NCBI GenBank assembly: GCA_965549355.1 | Contig: CBEVGD010000081.1 | Span: 1-7,962 of the forward strand | Source: M55B120 sp965549355 | GTDB taxonomy: Bacteria > Actinomycetota > Humimicrobiia > Humimicrobiales > Humimicrobiaceae | Direction of reading: 5' to 3' | DNA length: 7,962 nucleotides | In this document: positions 1-6,335 of the stretch, one piece after another | How the letters are laid out: every line of letters begins with the position of its first letter | Numbering within the stretch: position 1 is the first letter of the stretch | Position numbers and translations under genes: made by a program | The notes under the pieces: generated by a model | What the model saw: only the letters and a program-made list of their open reading frames with translations | Database searches by the model: none | Told to the model about the DNA's origin: nothing

Positions 1-2
1 TC

Positions 3-377
3 TGCCGCGAACTTAAGGTACCCGTGGTCTTTGACTTTATGGCTGTATCAAGTTATGGTGACTCCAAAGTCAGTTCCGGAATAGTAAGGATAACAAAGGA
101 TCTGGAATTCAGCATAGAAGGCAGGGAAGTCCTGATAATCGAGGATATTGTCGATTCGGGCAGGACCCTGAATTATCTAGTCAAAAATCTAAAAGCAAGG
201 AGCCCTAAAAATATAGAAGTATGTGCCCTGCTTGACAAGAATGTCCCCAGAAAGATGGAGAACAGGGTAAAATATAAGGGGTTTGATATTCCGAATAAAT
301 TCGTAGTAGGCTATGGGCTTGACTACAGCGAAAAGTACAGGAATATTCCTTTTATAGGTTGTATTGAAAATGAATAA
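3..377 (+). CDS. hpt: Hypoxanthine phosphoribosyltransferase, 3' part only (5' end outside window)
   Basis: Purine salvage enzyme of the cytoplasm that transfers the phosphoribosyl group of PRPP to hypoxanthine or guanine. The frame is open from base 3 (CRELKVPVVFDFMAVSSYG), so the start lies upstream. About 124 codons are present, against roughly 175-185 for the family, so about a third is missing. The PRPP-binding motif EDIVDSGRTL is at 141-170. The family's flexible-loop segment (SSYGDSKVSSG, around 48-80) and its C-terminal signature (FVVGYGLDYSEKYRNIPFIG, 301-360) are also visible. The GTG at 24 is internal and is not the start. ftsH follows after a 57-base gap, as in the actinobacterial tilS-hpt-ftsH order. 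The family is very clear; whether it prefers hypoxanthine or guanine cannot be read here. Confidence 0.95.
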   Translation, partial: CRELKVPVVFDFMAVSSYGDSKVSSGIVRITKDLEFSIEGREVLIIEDIVDSGRTLNYLVKNLKARSPKNIEVCALLDKNVPRKMENRVKYKGFDIPNKFVVGYGLDYSEKYRNIPFIGCIENE

Positions 378-383
378 TATTTG

Positions 384-404
384 TATTAACATTACAGGTT
401 AATA
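384..404 (+). repeat. Short AT-rich inverted repeat between hpt and ftsH
   Basis: TATTAAC (384-390) and GTTAATA (398-404) are perfect 7-base arms around a 7-base loop. The hairpin has a single G-C pair and no following T-run (the next bases are GATTTATAAAAAAGG), so it is a poor terminator. A TTGTAT (381-386) and a TATAGA (403-408) 16 bases apart overlap it and could be a weak promoter for ftsH. Either role is speculative. Confidence 0.3.
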
Positions 405-434
405 TAGATTTATAAAAAAGGAGTTGCTTAAAAC

Positions 435-2393
435 TTGAAAGATAATTTTAATAAAAGTACTAAAAAATTTGGAGGCAGAGGCTTTAAAAATATTGCATTG
501 TTTATCCTCCTTATAGTTATTGTGTTCCTGATCCTCAAGAACCCTCTATTCTTATCTCCGGAAGTGACTGAGTTCAGCATGGATGAATTCGTTTCGGCAG
601 TTGAGAACGGAAGAATAAGCACAGCAATACCCCTTTCAGTAAAAGCTGAAAATGGAGTCATAGAGGGAGAGCTTTCCGATGGTACGCCATTTGAAGTCGC
701 TTTCCTTTCTGAATATGATATAACCCAGTATCTTCTTGATGAAGAGATAGCTTTTAAGGTTGATAATCAACAACAGTCCGTATGGCTCCAGGTTCTTATA
801 AGCGCCATACCGTTCATAATAATATTTGGCCTTATATTCTTTATGATGAATCAGCTGCAGGGCGGAGGCTCAAAAGTCATGCAGTTTGGAAGGAGCAAGG
901 CAAAACTTGCCAATAAAGAGAAACAGAGGGTGACTTTCAAGGATGTGGCAGGAGTGGACGAAGCTGTAGAAGAGCTGAGAGAGATCGAAGAATTTTTGGA
1001 GAATCCCGCTAAATTTAAGGCCATAGGAGCAAAAATACCCAAAGGGGTTCTGCTATATGGCCCTCCGGGAACAGGCAAGACCCTGCTGGCAAGAGCTGTT
1101 GCAGGCGAAGCAGGGGTGCCGTTTTACTCGATAAGCGGTTCTGAATTTGTAGAGATGTTTGTCGGCGTAGGCGCTTCAAGAGTCAGGGATCTTTTTAATC
1201 AGGCCAAGGCGACCCAGCCTTCAATAGTGTTTATGGATGAGATAGATGCAGTCGGGAGACATAGAGGAGCCGGTCTTGGAGGGGGACATGATGAGAGAGA
1301 GCAGACACTTAATCAGATACTTGTTGAGATGGATGGTTTTGATCAGGACAGCACGGTTATACTGATCGCTGCTACAAACAGGCCCGACATACTTGACCCG
1401 GCGCTACTGCGGCCGGGAAGATTCGACCGCCAGATCGTGGTTGACAGGCCCGATTTTCTTGGCAGAGAAGGAATACTTAAGATACATGCAAGGGGGAAAC
1501 CTCTTGATAAGTCAGTAAATATAAAGACGATTGCAAAACAGACTCCGGGATTTACGGGCGCCGATCTTGCAAATCTCTTAAATGAGGCATCCCTTCTTGC
1601 TGCAAGGCACAATAAGAAAAAAATATCGATGTTTGAAATAGAAGAGGCTGTCGAAAGAGTGATAGCAGGTCCGGAGAAGAAGACAAGAGTGATCTCAGAA
1701 GAGGAAAAAAGAATAATCGCATTCCATGAGTCGGGACACGCACTCCTGTCCTATGTCCTGCCTTATACTGATCCGATACATAAGATATCCATAATTTCCA
1801 GGGGAAGAGCTCTTGGATATGTTATAACTCTTCCCGAAGAGGACAGATTTCTTAAATCGAAGAAAGAATTGCTGGATAAGATAACTCAGCTTCTCGGGGG
1901 GCGCGTAAGTGAGGAGATGAACTTTGCAGATATTACCTCCGGAGCGCAGAATGACCTGGAAAGGGCCACGAAGATCGCAAGGAAAATGATAACAGAATAT
2001 GGAATGAGCGACCGTCTCGGTCCGGTGACTTTTAGGGGGGAAGAAGATGAAGTCTTTCTTGGCAAAGAGATAGCATCAAGACCGCATTATAGTGAGAGTA
2101 TTGCTTCGGCTATTGATAAGGAGACACATAGTATCATGTCTTCAAGCTATGAAAAAGCCAGAGAGATCCTTGAGGAAAATAAACTTATCCTGGCAAAGCT
2201 CGCAAAGGAGCTTATTGAAAAAGAGACTCTTTCAAGGAAAGAAGTATTAAAGCTGCTTGTAAAAGTTGAGACCAAAAAGGTAAAGAAGATAAAGAAATCT
2301 GCAAGCAAGAAGAAAGTTGTCTCAAAAACAAGCGGCAGAACAAAGAAGGGCTCGTCAAAAACCAGAACAGAGGCTCCAGATAAGAAAAAATAA
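435..2393 (+). CDS. ftsH: ATP-dependent zinc metalloprotease FtsH
   Basis: Membrane-anchored AAA+ protease that unfolds and degrades misassembled membrane proteins and some soluble regulators, normally as a hexamer. At 652 aa it is the usual family length. There are two membrane segments (about residues 18-35 and 118-138) with an extracytoplasmic domain between them. The AAA+ module has Walker A GPPGTGKT (209-216), Walker B with D268-E269, and the second region of homology ending RPGRFDRQI. The protease domain has zinc motif HESGH (431-435) and the third ligand in SGAQND (D507). All catalytic residues are intact. The start is TTG at 435, supported by AAGGAG at 418-423 and by the short basic N-terminus before the first membrane helix. 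The last 43 residues (610-652) are low-complexity and strongly basic, with 17 Lys and 2 Arg. It sits between hpt and folE, a conserved actinobacterial neighbourhood. Confidence 0.97.
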   Translation: MKDNFNKSTKKFGGRGFKNIALFILLIVIVFLILKNPLFLSPEVTEFSMDEFVSAVENGRISTAIPLSVKAENGVIEGELSDGTPFEVAFLSEYDITQYLLDEEIAFKVDNQQQSVWLQVLISAIPFIIIFGLIFFMMNQLQGGGSKVMQFGRSKAKLANKEKQRVTFKDVAGVDEAVEELREIEEFLENPAKFKAIGAKIPKGVLLYGPPGTGKTLLARAVAGEAGVPFYSISGSEFVEMFVGVGASRVRDLFNQAKATQPSIVFMDEIDAVGRHRGAGLGGGHDEREQTLNQILVEMDGFDQDSTVILIAATNRPDILDPALLRPGRFDRQIVVDRPDFLGREGILKIHARGKPLDKSVNIKTIAKQTPGFTGADLANLLNEASLLAARHNKKKISMFEIEEAVERVIAGPEKKTRVISEEEKRIIAFHESGHALLSYVLPYTDPIHKISIISRGRALGYVITLPEEDRFLKSKKELLDKITQLLGGRVSEEMNFADITSGAQNDLERATKIARKMITEYGMSDRLGPVTFRGEEDEVFLGKEIASRPHYSESIASAIDKETHSIMSSSYEKAREILEENKLILAKLAKELIEKETLSRKEVLKLLVKVETKKVKKIKKSASKKKVVSKTSGRTKKGSSKTRTEAPDKKK

Positions 2394-2402
2394 GAAAATA
2401 GG

Positions 2403-2473
2403 ATCTTTCAGCAGAATGCCTGGACGAAGGTTTAAATATTAAAACAAGTAGTTTTATGCTGAAAGATTTTTTT
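2403..2473 (+). terminator. Long-range inverted repeat with T7 run between ftsH and folE; possible terminator or RNA element
   Basis: ATCTTTCAGCA (2403-2413) and TGCTGAAAGAT (2457-2467) are perfect 11-base complementary arms, 43 bases apart. Inside, TAAAAC (2440-2445) pairs with GTTTTA (2451-2456) around a 5-base loop, and this small hairpin abuts the right arm directly. Seven T (2467-2473) follow at once, the layout of a Rho-independent terminator. The stem has only four G-C pairs and the long loop makes it weaker than a classic one. It lies in the 120-base ftsH-folE gap and could separate the two transcripts. I found no known riboswitch in this gap. Confidence 0.4.
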
Positions 2474-2513
2474 ATAAAAAAATGATCCCATCAAACAAGC
2501 TGAAAGGATATCG

Positions 2514-3080
2514 GTGGATAAGAAAAAGATTGCTGAAGGCGTAAGGATGATACTGGATGGAATAGGCGAGGACAGCAGCAGGGAAGGGCTCATTAGAACT
2601 CCTGAAAGAGTTGCCGATATGTATGAGGAGATATTTTCCGGACTGGATAAGGATCCTTCAGATGTTCTGGGACCGATGTTTGATGAAAATCATGATGAGA
2701 TAATACTTATAAAGGACATACCTTTTCATTCGGTTTGCGAACATCATCTTGTACCTTTTATAGGAAGGGCCCACATAGCTTATGCTCCGAATAAATCCGG
2801 GAAAATAGTAGGTCTTTCCAAACTTACCAGGGTCCTTGAGATAGTGGCAAAAAGACCCCAGATACAGGAAAGGCTCACTACGATAATCGCAAATTCGATC
2901 ATGAAAAAAATTGAGCCGAGAGGAGTCATGGTCATAGTAGAAGCGGAGCACCTCTGCATGAGTATGCGTGGGGTCAAGAAACCAAATACTGTTACAGTCA
3001 CTTCTGCTGTAAGGGGACTCTTTAAGAACAATCCAGCCTCCAGATCGGAAGTGCTTTCCCTTATAAATAATGGAAAATAA
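2514..3080 (+). CDS. folE: GTP cyclohydrolase I (type IA)
   Basis: Zinc enzyme that converts GTP to 7,8-dihydroneopterin triphosphate, the first committed step of folate synthesis; cytoplasmic. The protein has 188 aa, the usual size for the single-domain bacterial form. The zinc and active-site motif HSVCEHHLVPF is present with C75, H77 and H78. The second zinc cysteine is C148 within EHLCMSMRGV, and this segment also marks the family. The stretch KLTRVLEIVAKRPQIQERLT is typical. The start is GTG at 2514 with AAAGGA at 2503-2508, a 5-base spacing; no ATG lies nearby in frame. It heads the folate set: folP begins 12-21 bases after its stop, so the two are probably co-transcribed. Function is secure; its own promoter in the upstream gap is not identified. 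Confidence 0.97.
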   Translation: MDKKKIAEGVRMILDGIGEDSSREGLIRTPERVADMYEEIFSGLDKDPSDVLGPMFDENHDEIILIKDIPFHSVCEHHLVPFIGRAHIAYAPNKSGKIVGLSKLTRVLEIVAKRPQIQERLTTIIANSIMKKIEPRGVMVIVEAEHLCMSMRGVKKPNTVTVTSAVRGLFKNNPASRSEVLSLINNGK

Positions 3081-3092
3081 CACTTTTTTAAA

Positions 3093-4313
3093 GTGACCAA
3101 TATGAAATACAAAATCAGGGCGCTTGATATCAAAAACAGGCAGGAAGGCATGTCTGAATATGATAAAATCGGGGTCACTGTCCCCGGCCAGAAGATAATG
3201 TCAGAGAAATTATTCCCGCTGGCGGTAAAAATAAAGGGACTAAAAGTGCCGGCTGCAGATATATTGAAACAGGAGATGCTGGCAAGAGGAGGAGATGTCG
3301 GCACTTCCAGAAATACACTGATTGAGAGATCAGAAAAAACCGATGTTATAATTGAAGGAAGCTATAAGAGTTTTGATAGCCTTATAATAAAGCTTAAGAT
3401 GCAGCCATTCGGTTTAAAAGAGCTATCAGCTGAGCTGGAGACATTTCTGCGCAGTTATAAGAAGAACCGCCGGGGTAAAAAATACTTAATAGGCAGTAAA
3501 AAGTTCAATACCGGATCGGCCCCCCTCATTATGGGGATCTTGAATGCCACGCCGGACTCATTCTTTGATGGCGGAAAGTATAATAGCTATGAAAGTGCAG
3601 TAGAAAGAGCCGGAAAGATGATAGACGAGGGAGCAGATATTATTGATATAGGGGGCCTGTCCTCCAGACCCGGGTCAAAACCGGTAAGTCCTGAAGAAGA
3701 GCTTGAAAGGACAATACCGTTGATCAAACACAACCATAATAATTTTAATGTTTTGATATCAATTGATACTTACAGGTCAGAGGTTGCTTCAAAAGCTGTT
3801 TCTGCCGGAGCCGATATAATAAATGATATAAGTGCATTTACAATGGATGAGCATATGGTTTCAATTGCAGCAAATAGCGGCACAGCAGTGGTTCTCATGC
3901 ATATGCGGGGTACTCCTGAAGACATGCAGGACGATCCGCAGTATAGCGATGTGGTAGACGAAGTATGCGAGTATCTTAATAAGAGATCATCTTATGCGGT
4001 CAATTCCGGCATATCTGCTGATAAAATAATAATAGACTCCTGTATAGTGTTTGGAAAGACTCTGTAACATAATCTTGCCATACTTAATAAGATTAGGGAG
4101 TTTACCCTTCTGGGGTTTCCTGTACTTGTGGGTGCATCACGCAAATCATTTATGGGAAAGATACTTGATCTGCCGGCAGAGGAAAGACTCGAAGGCAGTC
4201 TTGCAGCGGCAGTATGGGCGGCAATAAATGGAGTAAGCATCCTGCGGGTCCATGATGTGGCCGCTACGGCAAGAGCGGTAAAGATGGCTCATAGCATTAT
4301 GAACGGTTATTAG
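3093..4313 (+). pseudogene. folP: Dihydropteroate synthase, interrupted by an in-frame TAA at 4065-4067
   Basis: The enzyme joins p-aminobenzoate to hydroxymethyldihydropterin pyrophosphate. One frame runs from GTG 3093 (or ATG 3102, preceded by a weak AAAGTGA) to TAG 4311-4313, 406 residues counting the stop as one, but TAA interrupts it at 4065. Before the stop are ILNATPDSFFDGG (149-161), GGLSSRPG (187-194), SIDT (223-226), ND (244-245) and HMRG (270-273). After it, in the same frame, are GASRKSF (347-353) and RVHD (385-388), which hold substrate-binding residues. The stop falls where FGKTL-E-HN is expected. Residues about 1-146 form an N-terminal extension absent from the roughly 280-aa E. 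coli type; I recall similar extensions in some clostridial homologues. The product as written (324 aa) lacks the C-terminal third and should be inactive. The conservation of both halves suggests a very recent lesion or a sequence error. Confidence 0.85.
4035..4067 (+). other. Cluster of lesions in the folP pterin-binding loop
   Basis: The family motif here normally reads D-P-G-(I/F)-G-F-(G/A)-K-x-L, with Glu, Ser or similar before H-N. This copy reads D-S-C-I-V-F-G-K-T-L-stop-H-N. Each departure can be explained by one base becoming T: CCC to TCC (4038), GGT to TGT (4041), GGG to GTG (4048) and GAA to TAA (4065). The ancestral codons are inferred from the family motif and are not seen. Four such changes in 28 bases, flanked by intact coding sequence, is unlike gradual decay. 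Confidence 0.7.
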
Positions 4314-4330
4314 TAAAACTAGATTATCCA

Positions 4331-4338
4331 AGGTGATC
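4331..4338 (+). promoter_or_regulatory. Strong ribosome binding site that argues for an upstream non-ATG start of folBK
   Basis: AGGTGATC is complementary over all 8 bases to the usual 3' tail of 16S rRNA. Its AGGTG core ends 16 bases before TTG 4352, too far for normal initiation, but 7 bases before CTG 4343 and 4 before ATT 4340, both in the same frame. Starting at CTG gives (M)KILINNLKLYGYHGV, which looks like a normal FolB beginning. Confidence 0.6.
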
Positions 4339-4351
4339 CATTCTGAAGATA

Positions 4352-5209
4352 TTGATAAATAATCTCAAATTATATGGGTATCACGGTGTGAGGGAACACG
4401 AAAAGAAAGATGGCCAGGACTTCATTTTTAATATATGTATACATATTGAAGATAAAAGCCTGAAAAACAGCGATAATCTTGAAGACTCTTTAAGCTACTC
4501 AGATGTCATAAGGGAAGTCAATAAAATAAATAAAAACCAGAAATTTGACCTTCTGGAGACACTCTCCAGGGTAATTGCTGATGAAATAATAAGTATGTCC
4601 GGCCTTGTGAAAAAGGTGGATGTCAGGATAGAAAAACCGTCTCCCCCTATTGATGAAGAGCTTGATTCTGTCGGGGTGGAGTATAGTCTAAAGAAAGATG
4701 AACCGGATTCTTTTCCCGTAAAAGTCTTTCTTTCGCTCGGCTCCAATATGGGAGATAGAAAGACAAATCTAAAAGAAGCCCTGAGGCTCCTCGGAAATAA
4801 TCCGGGGATAAGCATATTGAGCATCTCCTCGCTTTATGAGACAGGGCCGATGTATGTACAGGATCAGAATAATTTCTATAATATTGTAGCTGAGATAAGT
4901 GCCGGAAGCGAGACGGGACCCTTCAAACTCCTCGGTCTTATAAAAGAAATCGAGTATCATATAGGAAGAAAAAAGGGAGGAGCCAGATATGGCCCCAGAC
5001 CTATCGATATAGATATACTGTACTATGGCAATGAAAAGATTGAATCGGATATACTTCAGATACCCCATCCCGGGATCGCTGAGAGGAGGTTTGTGCTTCT
5101 GCCACTCTCCGAGATTGCACCGGAGATGGAAATAGAGGGTATGGATATTAAGGAATATATAAAGAATAAAGACCTTCCCGGGAAAGTTGATCTGGTTTCC
5201 GGTTTTTAA
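4352..5209 (+). CDS. folBK: Bifunctional dihydroneopterin aldolase / hydroxymethyldihydropterin pyrophosphokinase (FolB-FolK fusion)
   Basis: Two consecutive folate steps in one chain: the aldolase cleaves dihydroneopterin to 6-hydroxymethyldihydropterin, and the kinase activates it with ATP for FolP. FolB is residues 1 to about 112, with LYGYHGVREHE (7-17) and the catalytic-lysine motif EKP (K95). A short linker (about 112-122) leads to FolK, with VFLSLGSNMGDR (125-136), the magnesium-binding RPIDID (216-221; D219 and D221) and IPHPGIAERRFVLLPLSEIAP near the end. FolK appears complete and the total is 285 aa. In many bacteria these are separate genes; fusions are known in several phyla. I give the conventional TTG start at 4352, but the ribosome binding site at 4331-4338 fits CTG 4343 better, adding three residues. 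It lies 38 bases after the folP end and belongs to the folate operon. Confidence 0.94.
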   Translation: MINNLKLYGYHGVREHEKKDGQDFIFNICIHIEDKSLKNSDNLEDSLSYSDVIREVNKINKNQKFDLLETLSRVIADEIISMSGLVKKVDVRIEKPSPPIDEELDSVGVEYSLKKDEPDSFPVKVFLSLGSNMGDRKTNLKEALRLLGNNPGISILSISSLYETGPMYVQDQNNFYNIVAEISAGSETGPFKLLGLIKEIEYHIGRKKGGARYGPRPIDIDILYYGNEKIESDILQIPHPGIAERRFVLLPLSEIAPEMEIEGMDIKEYIKNKDLPGKVDLVSGF

Positions 5210-5264
5210 TCTTGCTTTATAATTTCCTTGATCAGAATAATTCAGCAATTACTCTATTTGTGCA

Positions 5265-5293
5265 TTGACTCTTTTCTTATTTGGTGTTACTTT
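5265..5293 (+). promoter_or_regulatory. Candidate promoter of the nik operon
   Basis: TTGACT (5265-5270) is one base from the -35 consensus. A -10 at 17-base spacing would be TACTTT (5288-5293), which is poor; TTTAAT (5291-5296) is better but 20 bases away. Either one lies within the palindrome at 5284-5311, so a bound repressor would block the polymerase. A perfect TATAAT at 5218-5223 has no convincing -35 partner. Confidence 0.4.
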
Positions 5294-5311
5294 AATAATA
5301 ATCAGTAACAC
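5284..5311. promoter_or_regulatory. NikR-type operator, GTGTTAC-N14-GTAACAC
   Basis: Perfect 7-base arms GTGTTAC (5284-5290) and GTAACAC (5305-5311), 14 bases apart; the next inner pair (T5291/A5304) also matches, giving 8-base arms. I recall this sequence and spacing as the NikR recognition site described for Geobacter and Desulfovibrio-type bacteria (GTGTTAC-N13/14-GTAACAC). It ends 19 bases before the nikM start and overlaps the likely -10 region, so nickel-loaded NikR would repress the operon. No nikR gene lies in the window. Confidence 0.75.
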
Positions 5312-5330
5312 TAATATCGAAAGGATGAAC

Positions 5331-5975
5331 ATGCATATACCTGATGGTTTTGTAGACCTCAAGACTGCAGTTACTACAGGAGTGATATCTGCAGGAGGGT
5401 TGGCCGGAGCGATCTATGGTGTAAAGAAATATTTTAAGGCCCGTGTAATCGCCATGATGGGAGTGATGAGTGCACTTATTTTTGCACTTCAGATGATCAA
5501 TTTTACAATTCCCGGCGGTACTTCCGGACATCTTCTTGGAGGAGCGCTGGCAGCCATTATTCTTGGACCCCATGCAGGAGCTATTGTAGTTGCAGTGGTC
5601 CTTATTGTACAGGCTCTTATATTCATGGACGGCGGCATAGTGGCTATGGGGGCGAATATTTTTAATATGGCCATAATCGGAGTCTATGGATCATTTGCTA
5701 TTTACTGGCTGCTTTCTAAAATATCCAGATCAAGATGGATGTTCTTTATAGCAATTGCAGTGGCATCATGGGCATCAGTAGTCATCGCATCATTTTTTGC
5801 TGCTCTGGAGCTTGGTATCTCAGGTACATATGCTATGGGGATAACCATGAAAGCCATGCTCGGGGTCCATGCTGTTATCGGACTTGGCGAAGCTGCTATA
5901 ACTCTGGCAGTAATTGCTTTTATATACAGGGTAAGGCCCGAATTGATACTTACAAGGAATGGAGGTCTGAAATGA
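5331..5975 (+). CDS. nikM: Nickel ECF transporter substrate-binding membrane subunit NikM (CbiM family)
   Basis: Integral membrane S-component that captures the metal ion for an energy-coupling-factor ABC importer. The protein of 214 aa is almost wholly hydrophobic helices. It begins MHIPDGF; in characterised NikM the metal is bound by the amino end of Met1, by His2 and by His67, and with this start a His is exactly at residue 67 (PGGTSGHLLGG, 61-71). A second typical stretch is QALIFMDGGIVAMGANIFNM (94-113). The start at ATG 5331 is chosen for this reason and because GAAAGGA (5319-5325) is well spaced. The ATG at 5325 would add Met-Asn and bury His2, and the TTG at 5265 lies in the promoter. 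The PDGLE-type partner downstream and the NikR-like operator favour nickel over cobalt. It overlaps nikN by 4 bases. Confidence 0.93.
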   Translation: MHIPDGFVDLKTAVTTGVISAGGLAGAIYGVKKYFKARVIAMMGVMSALIFALQMINFTIPGGTSGHLLGGALAAIILGPHAGAIVVAVVLIVQALIFMDGGIVAMGANIFNMAIIGVYGSFAIYWLLSKISRSRWMFFIAIAVASWASVVIASFFAALELGISGTYAMGITMKAMLGVHAVIGLGEAAITLAVIAFIYRVRPELILTRNGGLK

Positions 5976-6298
5976 AGAACAGTAAGAATATAGTTTTTAC
6001 AGTAATAGGAATACTTATCATCCTTATAATAGCAATGGCGATTTCACTTGCAGCGTCTTCCTTTCCTGATGGATTGGAGAAAGTTGCCGAGAACCTTGGT
6101 TTCATTGACAGAGCAACCGTAGTGCTTTCAGAAGGATTTTTCCTGATTCCCGACTATGCTTTCAGAGGTGTGGAAAATGAATACTGGCAGACATCGCTGG
6201 CAGGTTTTTTTGGAGTACTTATAATCTTTGCCCTGTTTACTGTGGTCTATCTGATATACTGGGCGGTTGCGGTCAGGAAGACTGGAAAAGATAAATAA
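5972..6298 (+). CDS. nikN: Nickel transporter accessory subunit NikN (PDGLE domain)
   Basis: Small membrane protein of 108 aa that works with NikM in metal loading; NikMN-type systems carry it where cobalt systems have CbiN. The motif PDGLE is at residues 32-36 (SSFPDGLEKVAENLGF), just after the first membrane helix (about 7-28). A second helix lies at about 80-99, followed by a short basic tail. This two-helix, outward-loop layout is that of the family. The start is ATG 5972, which overlaps the nikM stop in ATGA and has GGAGG at 5961-5965. The same frame is open back to 5735, but that stretch lies inside nikM and reads as non-membrane, cysteine-rich shadow sequence. The four-base overlap implies translational coupling. 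In some genomes nikM and nikN are fused; here they are separate. Confidence 0.9.
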   Translation: MKNSKNIVFTVIGILIILIIAMAISLAASSFPDGLEKVAENLGFIDRATVVLSEGFFLIPDYAFRGVENEYWQTSLAGFFGVLIIFALFTVVYLIYWAVAVRKTGKDK

Positions 6299-6335
6299 AA
6301 TGAAATGATTAAAATGTAAGGGAAATTTTTAAATA

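Noticed and set aside
2658..3304. Long minus-strand open frames over folE and folP
   Set aside because: They lie opposite well-conserved genes, have no recognisable motifs and lack ribosome binding sites.
4065..4067. Recoding or read-through of UAA in folP
   Set aside because: TAA ends hpt, ftsH, folE, folBK, nikN and nikO here, and TAG and TGA also end genes, so no stop is reassigned. The nearby Pro/Gly losses point to a lesion, not a programmed event.
4128..4313. Separate small gene of 61 codons starting at GTG 4128
   Set aside because: It is the C-terminal part of folP in the same frame (GASRKSF, RVHD) and has no ribosome binding site of its own.
5265..5330. N-terminal extension of NikM from TTG 5265
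   Set aside because: It would bury the metal-binding Met1-His2 end, covers the promoter and operator, and the best ribosome site is at 5319-5325.
5210..5330. Cobalamin or NiCo riboswitch before the transporter
   Set aside because: The leader is short and AT-rich, and I see none of the conserved riboswitch cores. The palindromic operator explains control better.
5735..5971. Longer nikN beginning inside nikM
   Set aside because: This stretch is an out-of-frame shadow of nikM; ATG 5972 has GGAGG upstream and overlaps the nikM stop normally.
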